NCBI GenBank assembly: GCA_902810755.1 | Contig: CADDYT010000023.1 | Span: forward strand, 1 to 56,615 | DNA: 56,615 nucleotides | Reading direction: 5' to 3' | Origin: Chloroflexota bacterium | GTDB taxonomy: Bacteria; Chloroflexota; Ktedonobacteria; Ktedonobacterales; Ktedonobacteraceae | Shown: positions 1-8,571 of the stretch, one piece after another | Layout of the letters: each line of letters begins with the position of its first letter | Position numbering within the stretch: the first letter of the stretch is position 1 | Notes under the pieces: model-generated | Told to the model about the DNA's origin: nothing | Database searches by the model: none | What the model saw: the letters and a program-made list of their open reading frames with translations, nothing else | Position numbers and translations under genes: made by a program

Positions 1-12
1 CGGGTGGCCTGC
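1..12. repeat. 3' edge of a family-1 palindromic repeat, cut by the window border
   Basis: The first bases, CGGGTGGCCTG, are identical to the outer end of the right arms of the family-1 palindromes at about 2340, 46780 and 54332. The rest of the copy would lie to the left of the window. Between here and the first start codon at 164 the sequence is very G+C-rich and shows no recognisable gene. Confidence 0.4.
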
Positions 13-163
13 ACGTGACCTGCTCGGGGCCCGTGCGCTTCGCCTGCGTGGGGCGCGTGCTTTGCGTGGTCTGGATGGGCGGTGCGGGCCTGTGGCGAGG
101 GATTACCGCAGCCCTGGGCCACACCATGTATCTCATTTAGCTTTTAGAGAGAGGATTTCTATT

Positions 164-2095
164 ATGACTCAGCCCCGTATTGCCCCCTATGGTTCTTGGG
201 AATCGCCGATTACTGCTGATCTGATCATTTACAGGGGCATTGCCTTTGGGGAGATTGTTCTGGATGGAGAAGATATCTACTGGCAGGAGATGCGCCCGGC
301 GGAGGGCGGGCGTTTCGCGATTGTGCGCATGGCGGCGGACGGCAGCGTGAGCGATCTGCTGCCGCAGCCATTCAATGCGCGCACGCGCGTTCACGAGTAT
401 GGGGGCGGCGCGTTTACCGTGAGCGAGGGTATCGTCTACTTCTCCAATTTTGCCGATCAGCGCATTTACCGGCTGGCGCCGGGTTCAAAGCCAGAGCCGA
501 TTACGCCGGAAGGCAAGATGCGCTACGCCGACTATGTGGTTGACCGGCAGCGCAACCGACTGATTGGCGTGCGCGAAGATCATTCGGTGGAGGGACGCGA
601 GGCGGTCAATACGCTGGTGAGCATCCCTCTGGATGGCAGCGAGCAGATACAGGCGCTGGTCTCCGGCAATGATTTCTACTCCTCGCCGCGCATCAGCCCG
701 GATGGAGAGAAGCTGGCGTGGTTGACGTGGAATCATCCCAATATGCCCTGGGACGGCTGCGAATTGTGGGTGGGAACGTTCGCGGCAGGTGGCACAATTG
801 CCCGTGCCGAGCGCGTGGCAGGCGGCCAGAGCGAATCCATCTTCCAACCTGCATGGTCACCCACAGGCGTGCTGTACTTCGCCTCTGACCGCACGGGCTG
901 GTGGAACCTCTATCGGCTTGAGCATGGCAAGGCCCGCAATCTCTGTGAGATGGCGGCTGAATTCGGCACGCCGCAGTGGGCATTTGGTATGTCTACCTAT
1001 GGGTTCGCCGCGCCCGACCGCATCATCTGTATCTATATGCGGCAGGGCGTCGATTACCTGGGCAGTCTCAATACGGAAACGTGGAAGTTGACGCCCATTG
1101 AGACTCCCTACACAACGCTCGGCGGCATAAAGGTCTCGCCCACCCAGGCCGTATTTCGAGCCGGTTCTCCGACCGAGCCATCCAGCCTTGTCCGGCTCGA
1201 CCTGCGTTCGCTGCAAACGGAGACGCTGCGCCGTTCCAGCACGGTTGAAATCGATGCTGGCTATATCTCTATTCCAGAGGCCATCGAGTTTCCGACCGAA
1301 AACGGGCTGACCGCCTACGCCTTCTTCTATCCGCCTACAAACAAGGATTTTGCCGCGCCGCAGGGCGAACTGCCGCCACTGATTGTCGAAAGTCACGGCG
1401 GCCCAACGAGCATGACGCGCAATATGCTCAGCCTGCACAAACAGTACTGGACGAGTCGCGGCTTCGCGATACTCGATGTCAACTATGGCGGCAGTTCCGG
1501 CTTCGGGCGCGCGTACCGCCAGCGACTCGAAGGCCAGTGGGGCGTGGTTGATGTAGACGACTGCGTCAACGGCGTGCGCTATCTGGTGGAACGCGGACTG
1601 GTAGATGGCAGGCGGGTAGCGATCACCGGCGGCAGCGCGGGCGGCTACACGACGCTCAGGGCATTGACCTCGCGCGATACATTCCAGGCCGGAGCCAGCC
1701 ATTTCGGCGTAAGCGATCTGGAAGCCTTTGCGCAGGAGACGCACAAATTCGAGTCGCGCTACCTGCACGGCCTCATCGGCCCCTATCCAGAGCAGCGCGA
1801 CCTCTACCGGCAGCGTTCGCCCATCAACTACCTTGACCAGATACCTTGCCCGGTGATCTTCTTCCAGGGCCTTGACGACAGGATCGTGCCGCCCAATCAG
1901 GCGGAATTGATGGTTGAGGCCCTGAGAAAAAAGGGATTGCCGGTCTCCTACCTGGCCTTTGAGGGCGAAGGGCATGGTTTCCGCCGCGCCGAAAATATCA
2001 AACGCACACTGGAAGCCGAACTCTACTTCTACTCCCGCGTCTTCGGCTTCGAGCTTGCCGACGAGGTGGAACCTGTAGAGATTGATAACCTGTAG
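164..2095 (+). CDS. S9 family prolyl oligopeptidase / acylaminoacyl-peptidase
   Basis: A 643-residue cytosolic serine peptidase that should cleave short peptides. The N-terminal ~380 residues have the character of a WD40/TolB-like beta-propeller; the C-terminal ~260 residues are an alpha/beta hydrolase. The catalytic triad is visible: Ser491 in GGSAGGY, Asp572 in GLDDRIVPP and His604 in GEGHGF. The start at 164 (MTQPRIAPYG) is preceded by AGAGAGGA. The open frame runs upstream to 62, but that part is G+C-rich and does not look like peptidase sequence. No signal peptide is seen. The gene stands alone; a palindromic-repeat cluster starts about 30 bases after the stop. The family is certain, the substrate unknown. 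Confidence 0.9.
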   Translation: MTQPRIAPYGSWESPITADLIIYRGIAFGEIVLDGEDIYWQEMRPAEGGRFAIVRMAADGSVSDLLPQPFNARTRVHEYGGGAFTVSEGIVYFSNFADQRIYRLAPGSKPEPITPEGKMRYADYVVDRQRNRLIGVREDHSVEGREAVNTLVSIPLDGSEQIQALVSGNDFYSSPRISPDGEKLAWLTWNHPNMPWDGCELWVGTFAAGGTIARAERVAGGQSESIFQPAWSPTGVLYFASDRTGWWNLYRLEHGKARNLCEMAAEFGTPQWAFGMSTYGFAAPDRIICIYMRQGVDYLGSLNTETWKLTPIETPYTTLGGIKVSPTQAVFRAGSPTEPSSLVRLDLRSLQTETLRRSSTVEIDAGYISIPEAIEFPTENGLTAYAFFYPPTNKDFAAPQGELPPLIVESHGGPTSMTRNMLSLHKQYWTSRGFAILDVNYGGSSGFGRAYRQRLEGQWGVVDVDDCVNGVRYLVERGLVDGRRVAITGGSAGGYTTLRALTSRDTFQAGASHFGVSDLEAFAQETHKFESRYLHGLIGPYPEQRDLYRQRSPINYLDQIPCPVIFFQGLDDRIVPPNQAELMVEALRKKGLPVSYLAFEGEGHGFRRAENIKRTLEAELYFYSRVFGFELADEVEPVEIDNL

Positions 2096-2128
2096 GGGCG
2101 CAACCTCAGGCGTCAACTTCAGGCCGCC

Positions 2129-2427
2129 GCAGGCCACCCGCCAGGGGTGGCCCTCCTCTACGCGGCGGCTCCACAGGCGGCACGAGCCGCCCGTCTAGAG
2201 GAGGGCCACCCCCATAGGCGTTCACTTAAGCCCGTGCGAAGGCCAGGCAGGCCACCCGCCAGGGGTGGCCCTACTATAGACGCGACTCCACAGGCGGCAC
2301 GAGCCGCCCGTCTAGAGGAGGGCCACCCCTGGCGGGTGGCCTGCGGTGGCCTGAAGTGAACGCCTATGGGGCCACCCCTGGCGGGTGGCCTGCGTCGCGC
2401 TCGCACGGGCTTAAGTGAACGCCTATG
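2129..2427. repeat. Cluster of nested family-1 palindromic repeats
   Basis: The hairpin core GGCCACCCGCCAGGGGTGGCC occurs whole or in part four times in alternating orientation, around a G+C-rich linker (CACAGGCGGCACGAGCCGCC) present twice. Around the second half is a perfect 27-bp inverted repeat: left arm 2213-2239 (begins CATAGGCGTTCACTTAAG), right arm 2401-2427 (ends CTTAAGTGAACGCCTATG). The same border word CCATAGGC is found at the far right edge of the window. This looks like one mobile palindrome nested in another. No coding content is credible here. Confidence 0.8.
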
Positions 2428-2439
2428 AGGGGCGCAACA

Positions 2440-2640
2440 ATGAACTTTGACAAATGGCGTTGTCACCGCCGAAAAGGCGGAGCAATGGATTCTCGCGCTG
2501 GAAGAGGTCATATGCACCGAGCGTTTCTTCCACGCCGTCATGTGGTTTATCACGATGGGACACAAACCTGCGCTGGAGATGCCGCTTAAAATGGCCTCGT
2601 TCATGTCATGCCATGAAAAAGACCCTCTCGCGTGTCATGC
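2440..2640 (+). pseudogene. Remnant: C-terminal end of a SAM-dependent methyltransferase
   Basis: The frame from about 2447 encodes VTAEKAEQWILALEEV, then RFFHAVMWFITMGHKP. This resembles the C-terminal tail of class I SAM methyltransferases (A..W...L......FF.......GxKP). The SAM-binding fold that should precede it is absent: the sequence upstream is the palindromic-repeat cluster ending at 2427, and a second palindrome begins at 2633. I infer a gene destroyed by repeat insertion or deletion. The call rests on a short motif only; it could be chance. Confidence 0.35.
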
Positions 2641-2719
2641 TGAGCGGCAGCGAAGCATCCGGGCTGACCAATCGGGCGGTGTGGCCCACGTGGATGCTTC
2701 GCTGCCGCTCAGCATGACA
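2633..2719. repeat. Family-2 palindrome, 28-bp perfect arms
   Basis: Left arm 2633-2660 (begins TGTCATGCTGAGCGGCAGCG) and right arm 2692-2719 (ends CTGCCGCTCAGCATGACA) are perfect inverted copies with a 31-base loop. Further copies lie at 19046, 22081 and 37761. The downstream flank ACGTTTTTCATAA is shared with two of them, so the element is longer than the palindrome. It sits between the methyltransferase remnant and the 3' end of the minus-strand gene at 2786. Confidence 0.75.
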
Positions 2720-2785
2720 TGTCAAAACACGTTTTTCATAACAGCTATACATCGTCGTTCCCACACCCGGCACAGTAAGCTACGT

Positions 2786-3820
2786 TCAGATGTTCACCGT
2801 ATAATTGCTTTGCGGCGAGCCATTCTGCGAAAGGAAGCCGACAACGATAGTCTTTAGACCGGCGGGGGCGGCGAAAGTGACGCTGCCGGACGTACCGTTC
2901 TTGTTAGCCTTGAAGCCATAGGGCAGCGTATTGTCTACAGGGGCGCGGTTGCCATCGCTGAGAACGAGGCGCACGTAGTCGTAGCCGTAGCCGGGCGAGA
3001 CGGTGACGCCATTGGGATTGTCCACCTGAAAGTGGAGCGTGTAGAACTGCTGCCCGGCCTTGCACTGCGCGCCGTGATAGTCGTAGCGAATATCGACACT
3101 GACAAGGTGATAGGTGAGCGTGTAGCCCTGGAAGGTGTAGTAGATGGTATAGTTCGGTGTCGCCGTTCTATCCGCGTAATGGCTGGCGTCGAACTTGCCG
3201 CTAAAGGGGATCGTCACCAGCGATTCGCCCGCCGCGCTCGAACCAAGCTGGAGCTTCAGCGCCGAAAGCTGCACGCCGGAAGAGACGGGAAAATCGAGCC
3301 AGCCAGTGGCGCTGGCACCTGGAGCAGGGCCAACGGTGAGGCGCACGTTGGAGGGCATAATCGGGTGCATCCCCGGCACCAGCAGGCGGGCATCGTCGTA
3401 ATACGTGACCTGAATAGAGCTGGTCGTGGGATTGGTGACACGCATATTCAGTCGGACCACCGCCGAGCCGAGATGGATGTTGTCATCGGAAAAGGAGGTC
3501 GCGTACTGCGCGTTCACAACGGTAAATTGCAGCCCGGCATAGGGGGCAGTGCGCCCAACATTGAATGTCGTAATGGAAGGCGCCGCGCTCGACGGGTAGA
3601 TTAACCCGACCAGCCCTTTGAACCAGCCAGGGGCCACGAAACTCATCACCACCAGGATGATGACGCCCACCATAAATAATGTTGCCAGCCACACACGCAA
3701 TTTCGGCCCATCAGTACTGGCAGACGGCGGCAACACCACCTTCTTCTCTACAGGTCGCGCATCTACAGATCGCGGACGGGGCCGGGTCATTAATGAGACA
3801 GCAGAAAGTTTTTTCGCCAT
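2786..3820 (-). CDS. Membrane-anchored protein with extracytoplasmic DUF4352-like domains
   Basis: 344 residues. A short basic, Pro-rich cytoplasmic N-terminus (to ~40) is followed by one transmembrane helix (about 44-68, LFMVGVIILVVMSFVAPGW). The rest is beta-rich and Gly/Ser/Thr-rich and looks exported. Two segments resemble the immunoglobulin-like DUF4352 fold (about 85-215 and 225-344), with patterns such as VVRLNMRVTNP and LHFQVDNPNG. The start is preceded by GGGGAG. No catalytic residues were recognised; a cell-surface or ligand-sensing role is only a guess. A minus-strand promoter with an extended -10 lies at 3857-3865. The gene is divergent from sucC. Confidence 0.75.
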   Translation of the reverse strand: MAKKLSAVSLMTRPRPRSVDARPVEKKVVLPPSASTDGPKLRVWLATLFMVGVIILVVMSFVAPGWFKGLVGLIYPSSAAPSITTFNVGRTAPYAGLQFTVVNAQYATSFSDDNIHLGSAVVRLNMRVTNPTTSSIQVTYYDDARLLVPGMHPIMPSNVRLTVGPAPGASATGWLDFPVSSGVQLSALKLQLGSSAAGESLVTIPFSGKFDASHYADRTATPNYTIYYTFQGYTLTYHLVSVDIRYDYHGAQCKAGQQFYTLHFQVDNPNGVTVSPGYGYDYVRLVLSDGNRAPVDNTLPYGFKANKNGTSGSVTFAAPAGLKTIVVGFLSQNGSPQSNYTVNI

Positions 3821-3856
3821 GAATATCGCTTCTCCCCATACTCTTTAGTCGCTTTT

Positions 3857-3865
3857 ATTGTAACA
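3857..3865 (-). promoter_or_regulatory. Extended -10 promoter element (TGTTACAAT)
   Basis: On the minus strand TGTTACAAT lies 37-45 bases before the ATG at 3820, a suitable place for its promoter. No good -35 is seen. A short palindrome (CCCTC-AAAT-GAGGG, about 3895-3908) lies just upstream and could be an operator, which is a guess. Confidence 0.45.
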
Positions 3866-4001
3866 AATCCGGTCAATTGCCGAAAGTGGATTGACCCCTC
3901 AAATGAGGGATAAAGTACCGGATATGATACCTCAAGTTCACTCGAACGACTCCGCTAGCCGCCAGGTCATTCTGTTAAACGCAGCGCAATAGATGTTATT
4001 C

Positions 4002-4030
4002 TTGACAGCCTGTTTCTCCGGTGCTAGCAT
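4002..4030 (+). promoter_or_regulatory. sucCD promoter (TTGACA-N17-TAGCAT)
   Basis: A perfect -35 (TTGACA, 4002-4007), a 17-base spacer and a -10 TAGCAT (4025-4030) preceded by TG at 4022-4023 (extended -10). Predicted transcription start near 4037, giving a leader of about 150 bases before sucC. The rest of the 3821-4189 gap holds the divergent promoter and no gene. Confidence 0.7.
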
Positions 4031-4071
4031 GACCTTAGTACAAGGTAGAAATAGAACCTACCAGGATACGC

Positions 4072-4104
4072 AACGAGAAACTATTTACCACCATCTCGTT
4101 TTTT
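4072..4104 (+). terminator. Possible leader terminator/attenuator before sucC
   Basis: AACGAGA (4072-4078) can pair with TCTCGTT (4094-4100) across a 15-base loop and is followed directly by Ts (run of six at 4099-4104). It lies inside the predicted sucCD leader, so it could stop transcription early. The stem is short and A+T-rich. A smaller hairpin, GGTAG/CTACC, lies just upstream (about 4045-4062). No ligand-binding fold was recognised. Confidence 0.35.
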
Positions 4105-4189
4105 CTGGCTATTTGCTCTTATGATAGAAAGAGCAGGTAATCATCACAATGCGTCCTTTCGATGAGGAAGGGATGAAAGGAAGTAAACG

Positions 4190-5335
<1,146 letters not shown>

Positions 5336-5348
5336 GGGATAGAAGATC

Positions 5349-6221
5349 ATGAGCATTTTAATGGATAACACGACGCGGGTAATCGTGCAGGGCATTACCG
5401 GGCGCGAGGGACAGTATCACACGCGCAATATGCGAGCGGCTGGCACCAACATTGTGGGCGGCGTCACCCCCGGCAAAGGCGGACAGAGCATGGAGGGCGT
5501 GCCGGTCTTCGATACGGTTGAGGAGGCGAAAGCGGCCACCGATGCCAACGCGACCTGCATTTTTGTACCGCCCGCCGGAGCAGCCGATGCCATTATGGAG
5601 GCGGCGGCAGCGGATATTCCACTGATCGTCTGCATCACCGAGGGCATCCCCGTCATTGATATGACCCGCGCCATCCTGGCAGTACGCGAACACGGCTCGC
5701 GGCTGATCGGCCCCAACTGTCCGGGCCTGTGTACGCCGGGCTTCGGCAAAATCGGCATCATCCCCTACTCGATCTTCAAGCCAGGTCCCGTCGGCTTCAT
5801 CTCACGCTCCGGCACGCTGACCTACGAGGTCGTCTCATTGCTGACGGAGGCCGGCCTCGGCCAGTCAACCTGCATCGGCATCGGCGGCGACCCCATTATC
5901 GGCTCAACCTTCATCGACTATCTCAAGCTTTTCGAGGCCGACCCCGGCACAGAGGCGGTCGTGATGTGCGGCGAGATCGGCGGCAGCGACGAGGAGGACG
6001 CGGCAGAGTACATCAAGCAGATGAAGAAACCGGTGGTGGCCTTTATCTCCGGTCGCACCGCCCCGCCGGGAAAGCGCATGGGCCACGCGGGCGCCATTAT
6101 CTCCGGCAATACCGGCACTGCTCAGGGCAAAGTGGCGGCGCTGCAGGCGGCAGGCGTACCCGTCGCCGATACCATCTTCGATATTCCAGGGCTGGTACAG
6201 AAGGCACTGAATAGGGTATAA
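5349..6221 (+). CDS. sucD: Succinate-CoA ligase alpha subunit
   Basis: 290 residues, full length. A Rossmann-type CoA-binding domain starts [15 protein letters not shown]; the ligase domain carries the phosphorylated histidine at His246 in [11 protein letters not shown], the same number as in the E. coli subunit. GPNCPG (about 121-126) is the conserved CoA-domain signature. Start ATG at 5349, 13 bases after sucC, so the two subunits should be translated from one message. A strong intrinsic terminator follows at 6272-6300. Identification is secure. Confidence 0.97.
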   Translation: MSILMDNTTRVIVQGITGREGQYHTRNMRAAGTNIVGGVTPGKGGQSMEGVPVFDTVEEAKAATDANATCIFVPPAGAADAIMEAAAADIPLIVCITEGIPVIDMTRAILAVREHGSRLIGPNCPGLCTPGFGKIGIIPYSIFKPGPVGFISRSGTLTYEVVSLLTEAGLGQSTCIGIGGDPIIGSTFIDYLKLFEADPGTEAVVMCGEIGGSDEEDAAEYIKQMKKPVVAFISGRTAPPGKRMGHAGAIISGNTGTAQGKVAALQAAGVPVADTIFDIPGLVQKALNRV

Positions 6222-6271
6222 TACACCTGAACAAAGCTTAAAGTGGTTGTGGAGTAAAACTCCGCAATTGC

Positions 6272-6300
6272 CACAGGGGGCCAGATTGCCCCCTGTGTTT
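6272..6300 (+). terminator. Intrinsic terminator after sucCD
   Basis: CACAGGGGGC (6272-6281) pairs perfectly with GCCCCCTGTG (6288-6297) over a 6-base loop and is followed by TTT. An overlapping upstream hairpin (GTGGAG/CTCCGC, about 6248-6265, with GTGG/CCAC outside it) shares bases with the terminator stem and could compete with it. Confidence 0.8.
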
Positions 6301-6320
6301 ACGTCAAGAGAAATACATGC

Positions 6321-7466
6321 ATGACAACTGCACTCATATACGATCCGATTTTTCTGGAACATAAGACGCCGCCGAGGCATCCAGACAGGCCGCAGCGCGT
6401 GGAACAGGCCATCAAGGTGATCGAGGCGCTGGGCTGGCTGGAACGCGAGGGGCTGGTGCTGCTCTCGCCGCGAGCCGCCACAGAAGACGAACTGGCGCTG
6501 GTTCACGAACGCGACTACATCCAGCAGGTGAAGGCGGCGGCGCAGAAAGCTGGCGAGGCGTATGCCCAGGGCGGCAAAGAATCGCACTTCTTCGCCACCG
6601 ATACCTACGTTTCGGGAAAGTCTTACGAAGCGGCCATTAAGGCGGTCGGCGCGCCATTGACGGCCATCGATGCGCTGATGCGCGGCGAGATTGATAATGC
6701 CTACTGCCTGGTACGCCCGCCCGGCCACCATGCTGTGCCGGAGGCGGCAATGGGCTTCTGCCTCTTCAATAACGTCGCCATCGCCGCGAAATACGCGCTG
6801 GAACAGCATGGACTTGAGCGCGTAATGATTATTGATTACGACGTACATCACGGCAACGGCACGCAGGAAGTCTTCTACGAGGACCCGCGCGTCCTCTACT
6901 TTTCGACGCACCAGGCCCCCTTCTATCCCGGCACCGGCCAGTGGGATGAACGCGGCGAAGGTCCGGGCTTCGGCACAACGATCAACGTCCCGCTCCCGGC
7001 GACAAGCGGCTTTGAGACCTACGAGCCGGTCTACCGACAGGTGATGATGCACGCCGCCGCCCGCTTTGAGCCGCAGTTGATCCTGGTTTCCGCCGGTTTC
7101 GATGCGCACTGGAACGATCCGATCGGGCAGATGAACCTCTCGACGGCTGGATTTTTCAGGATCAACGAGATCATTCTCGAAGTAGCGAAACACCTGTGTA
7201 ACGGGCGGGTCATCATGGTGCAGGAGGGCGGCTATGATCTGGAGGCGATGGGCGGCTGCGTCGCTACCTGTATCAATCAGTTACTGGGCGATGACGCGGC
7301 GGTCGACAGCCTGGGCAAGGCCCGTGACATGCAGTATCGCGTGAACAGCGATGCCCTTATTGCCGAACTGCGCCGTATCCATGGATTGACCGGCTATCGC
7401 TGGCGTTTTGGGCCAAAACCGGATATCGAGAAGCTCAGACGCGAGATCAAAGGCCCGGATGCTTGA
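6321..7466 (+). CDS. Histone deacetylase / AcuC-type deacetylase family protein
   Basis: 381-residue zinc-dependent deacetylase of the arginase/HDAC fold. Bacterial members remove acetyl groups from proteins (such as acetyl-CoA synthetase), polyamines or small amides. Visible signatures: RPPGHH (active-site His136-His137), DYDVHHGNGTQ (zinc ligands Asp174 and His176), SAGFDAHWNDP (zinc ligand Asp261) and QEGGYDLEA near the C-terminus. The start at 6321 follows AAGAGA. A GNAT acetyltransferase starts 6 bases after the stop, so a deacetylase and an acetyltransferase share one message directly downstream of sucCD. A link to acyl-CoA-dependent protein acetylation is attractive but inferred. Substrate unknown. 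Confidence 0.93.
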   Translation: MTTALIYDPIFLEHKTPPRHPDRPQRVEQAIKVIEALGWLEREGLVLLSPRAATEDELALVHERDYIQQVKAAAQKAGEAYAQGGKESHFFATDTYVSGKSYEAAIKAVGAPLTAIDALMRGEIDNAYCLVRPPGHHAVPEAAMGFCLFNNVAIAAKYALEQHGLERVMIIDYDVHHGNGTQEVFYEDPRVLYFSTHQAPFYPGTGQWDERGEGPGFGTTINVPLPATSGFETYEPVYRQVMMHAAARFEPQLILVSAGFDAHWNDPIGQMNLSTAGFFRINEIILEVAKHLCNGRVIMVQEGGYDLEAMGGCVATCINQLLGDDAAVDSLGKARDMQYRVNSDALIAELRRIHGLTGYRWRFGPKPDIEKLRREIKGPDA

Positions 7467-7472
7467 GGTGTT

Positions 7473-8342
7473 ATGCCACGCACAACCGACCGCGACTCCA
7501 TCCGATTACTGAATGCAGGCGACCAGCTATCTGTCGAGCGGCTGCTCTATAGCTCTGATTACGTCTACCAGCGGTTTACAGGCGAAGAGTTATCCATGCT
7601 GCTCAGGCAGTACCCGGCTGTTGGCCTCTTCAGTGGCAGCACGTTGCGCAGCTTTCTCCTCTCACAGACAGCAACCCCCCCTACCGCCTGGATAGGGGGG
7701 TTTGGCGTAAGCTGGACAGAGAGCCATCATTACCTGAAATTTCTTTCTCGCCTGCTGGATGAACTCACGCCGCACCTGCTGGCGCGGCGCGTGCGCTACC
7801 TGCATTATTCCGGCAACGACGAGCAAAACGACTGGCTGCGCGAAGTCCTGCTCACACGCGGCTTCTTCCCCTATCGCCAGTTATATGCCTACGACAAATT
7901 CGACTATACCATCCCCACGACAGGCAACCAGCAGGTGAGCGTGCGCCCGGTGCAGCGGCGGGATATTCCGGCGTTGCTGGCAATCGAGGAGGCCTGTTTC
8001 GAGGATTTGTGGCGTTACGATGCCGTCTCGTTCGAGCATATCGCGGCCACACACCCCTACTTCGTGGTGGCGGAACTGAACGGACAGGTCATTGGCTACC
8101 AGTTCAACGCGCTCGATGGCGAATATGGCTACCTGGTGCGCATCGCCGTTCACCCTTCAATCAATAGCAAAGGCGTGGGAGCGCGACTGATGGCCGAGGC
8201 GGTCCGCTTTTTCGAGCGTGAACACGTGCTGCGCATCATGCTCAACACGCAGGATGACAACCTGCACGCCCACCGCCTCTACGAATGGTTCGGCTTCGTG
8301 CGCATCCCCCAGATCGGCTTCGTCCTGCGCAAACCCTTATAG
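7473..8342 (+). CDS. GNAT family N-acetyltransferase
   Basis: 289 residues. The C-terminal half (about 150-289) is a GNAT domain: VRPVQRRDIPALLAIEEACF opens it, the acetyl-CoA loop is VHPSINSKGVGARLM, and MLNTQDDNLHAHRLYEWFGF closes it. The N-terminal half is probably a degenerate second GNAT-like domain. The start is 6 bases after the deacetylase, with TGAGGTG overlapping that stop codon as ribosome site. A short G/C hairpin lies inside the gene at 7673-7703. Substrate unknown; pairing with a deacetylase suggests antagonistic control of one target (inference). Confidence 0.88.
   Translation: MPRTTDRDSIRLLNAGDQLSVERLLYSSDYVYQRFTGEELSMLLRQYPAVGLFSGSTLRSFLLSQTATPPTAWIGGFGVSWTESHHYLKFLSRLLDELTPHLLARRVRYLHYSGNDEQNDWLREVLLTRGFFPYRQLYAYDKFDYTIPTTGNQQVSVRPVQRRDIPALLAIEEACFEDLWRYDAVSFEHIAATHPYFVVAELNGQVIGYQFNALDGEYGYLVRIAVHPSINSKGVGARLMAEAVRFFEREHVLRIMLNTQDDNLHAHRLYEWFGFVRIPQIGFVLRKPL
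7673..7703. repeat. Small inverted repeat inside the GNAT gene
   Basis: AACCCCCCCTA and TAGGGGGGTTT are inverted around CCGCCTGGA. The segment encodes part of TATPPTAWIGGF and keeps the frame. It looks like a small hairpin insertion in the linker between the two halves of the protein. Confidence 0.5.
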
Positions 8343-8480
8343 CCTTTGCCATCAGGATGTCTCCTGGCCTGTCATGTCAGCACATGTCCAGTTTAAATCA
8401 TTTTTATAGTTTGAATCGCTATATAACCTCATCTGTCAATTAACTATACTATATCATAGATAAATAGTAATCACTCAACC

Positions 8481-8517
8481 CGCTTGCTACGTATACAAAA
8501 GTAGCAGGCGTTTTTTT
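8481..8517 (+). terminator. Intrinsic terminator between the GNAT gene and the BNR-repeat gene
   Basis: CGCTTGCTAC (8481-8490) pairs with GTAGCAGGCG (8501-8510; one G-U) over a 10-base loop and is followed by seven Ts. It ends the deacetylase-GNAT unit. Only 54 bases separate it from the next start codon, so if that gene's promoter is the A+T-rich block at 8411-8460 (TATACT at 8445-8450) the hairpin would instead act as an attenuator in its leader. Confidence 0.8.
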
Positions 8518-8571
8518 CAGGGGCCTGCGGCAAAAGTCTATTTCTTTCAAGGAACGCAACAAGGAGGTTGT

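Noticed and set aside
857..2137. A 426-codon frame on the minus strand
   Set aside because: Antisense to the S9 peptidase with its full catalytic triad; no recognisable motif of its own.
2158..2604. A 148-codon minus-strand frame across the repeat cluster
   Set aside because: Its translation is just the palindromic repeats read through.
4029..4127. A short leader peptide frame before sucC
   Set aside because: Its ATG overlaps the -10 box of the sucCD promoter, so it would not be transcribed.
5904..7193. A 429-codon frame on the minus strand
   Set aside because: Antisense to sucD and the deacetylase gene, both secure.
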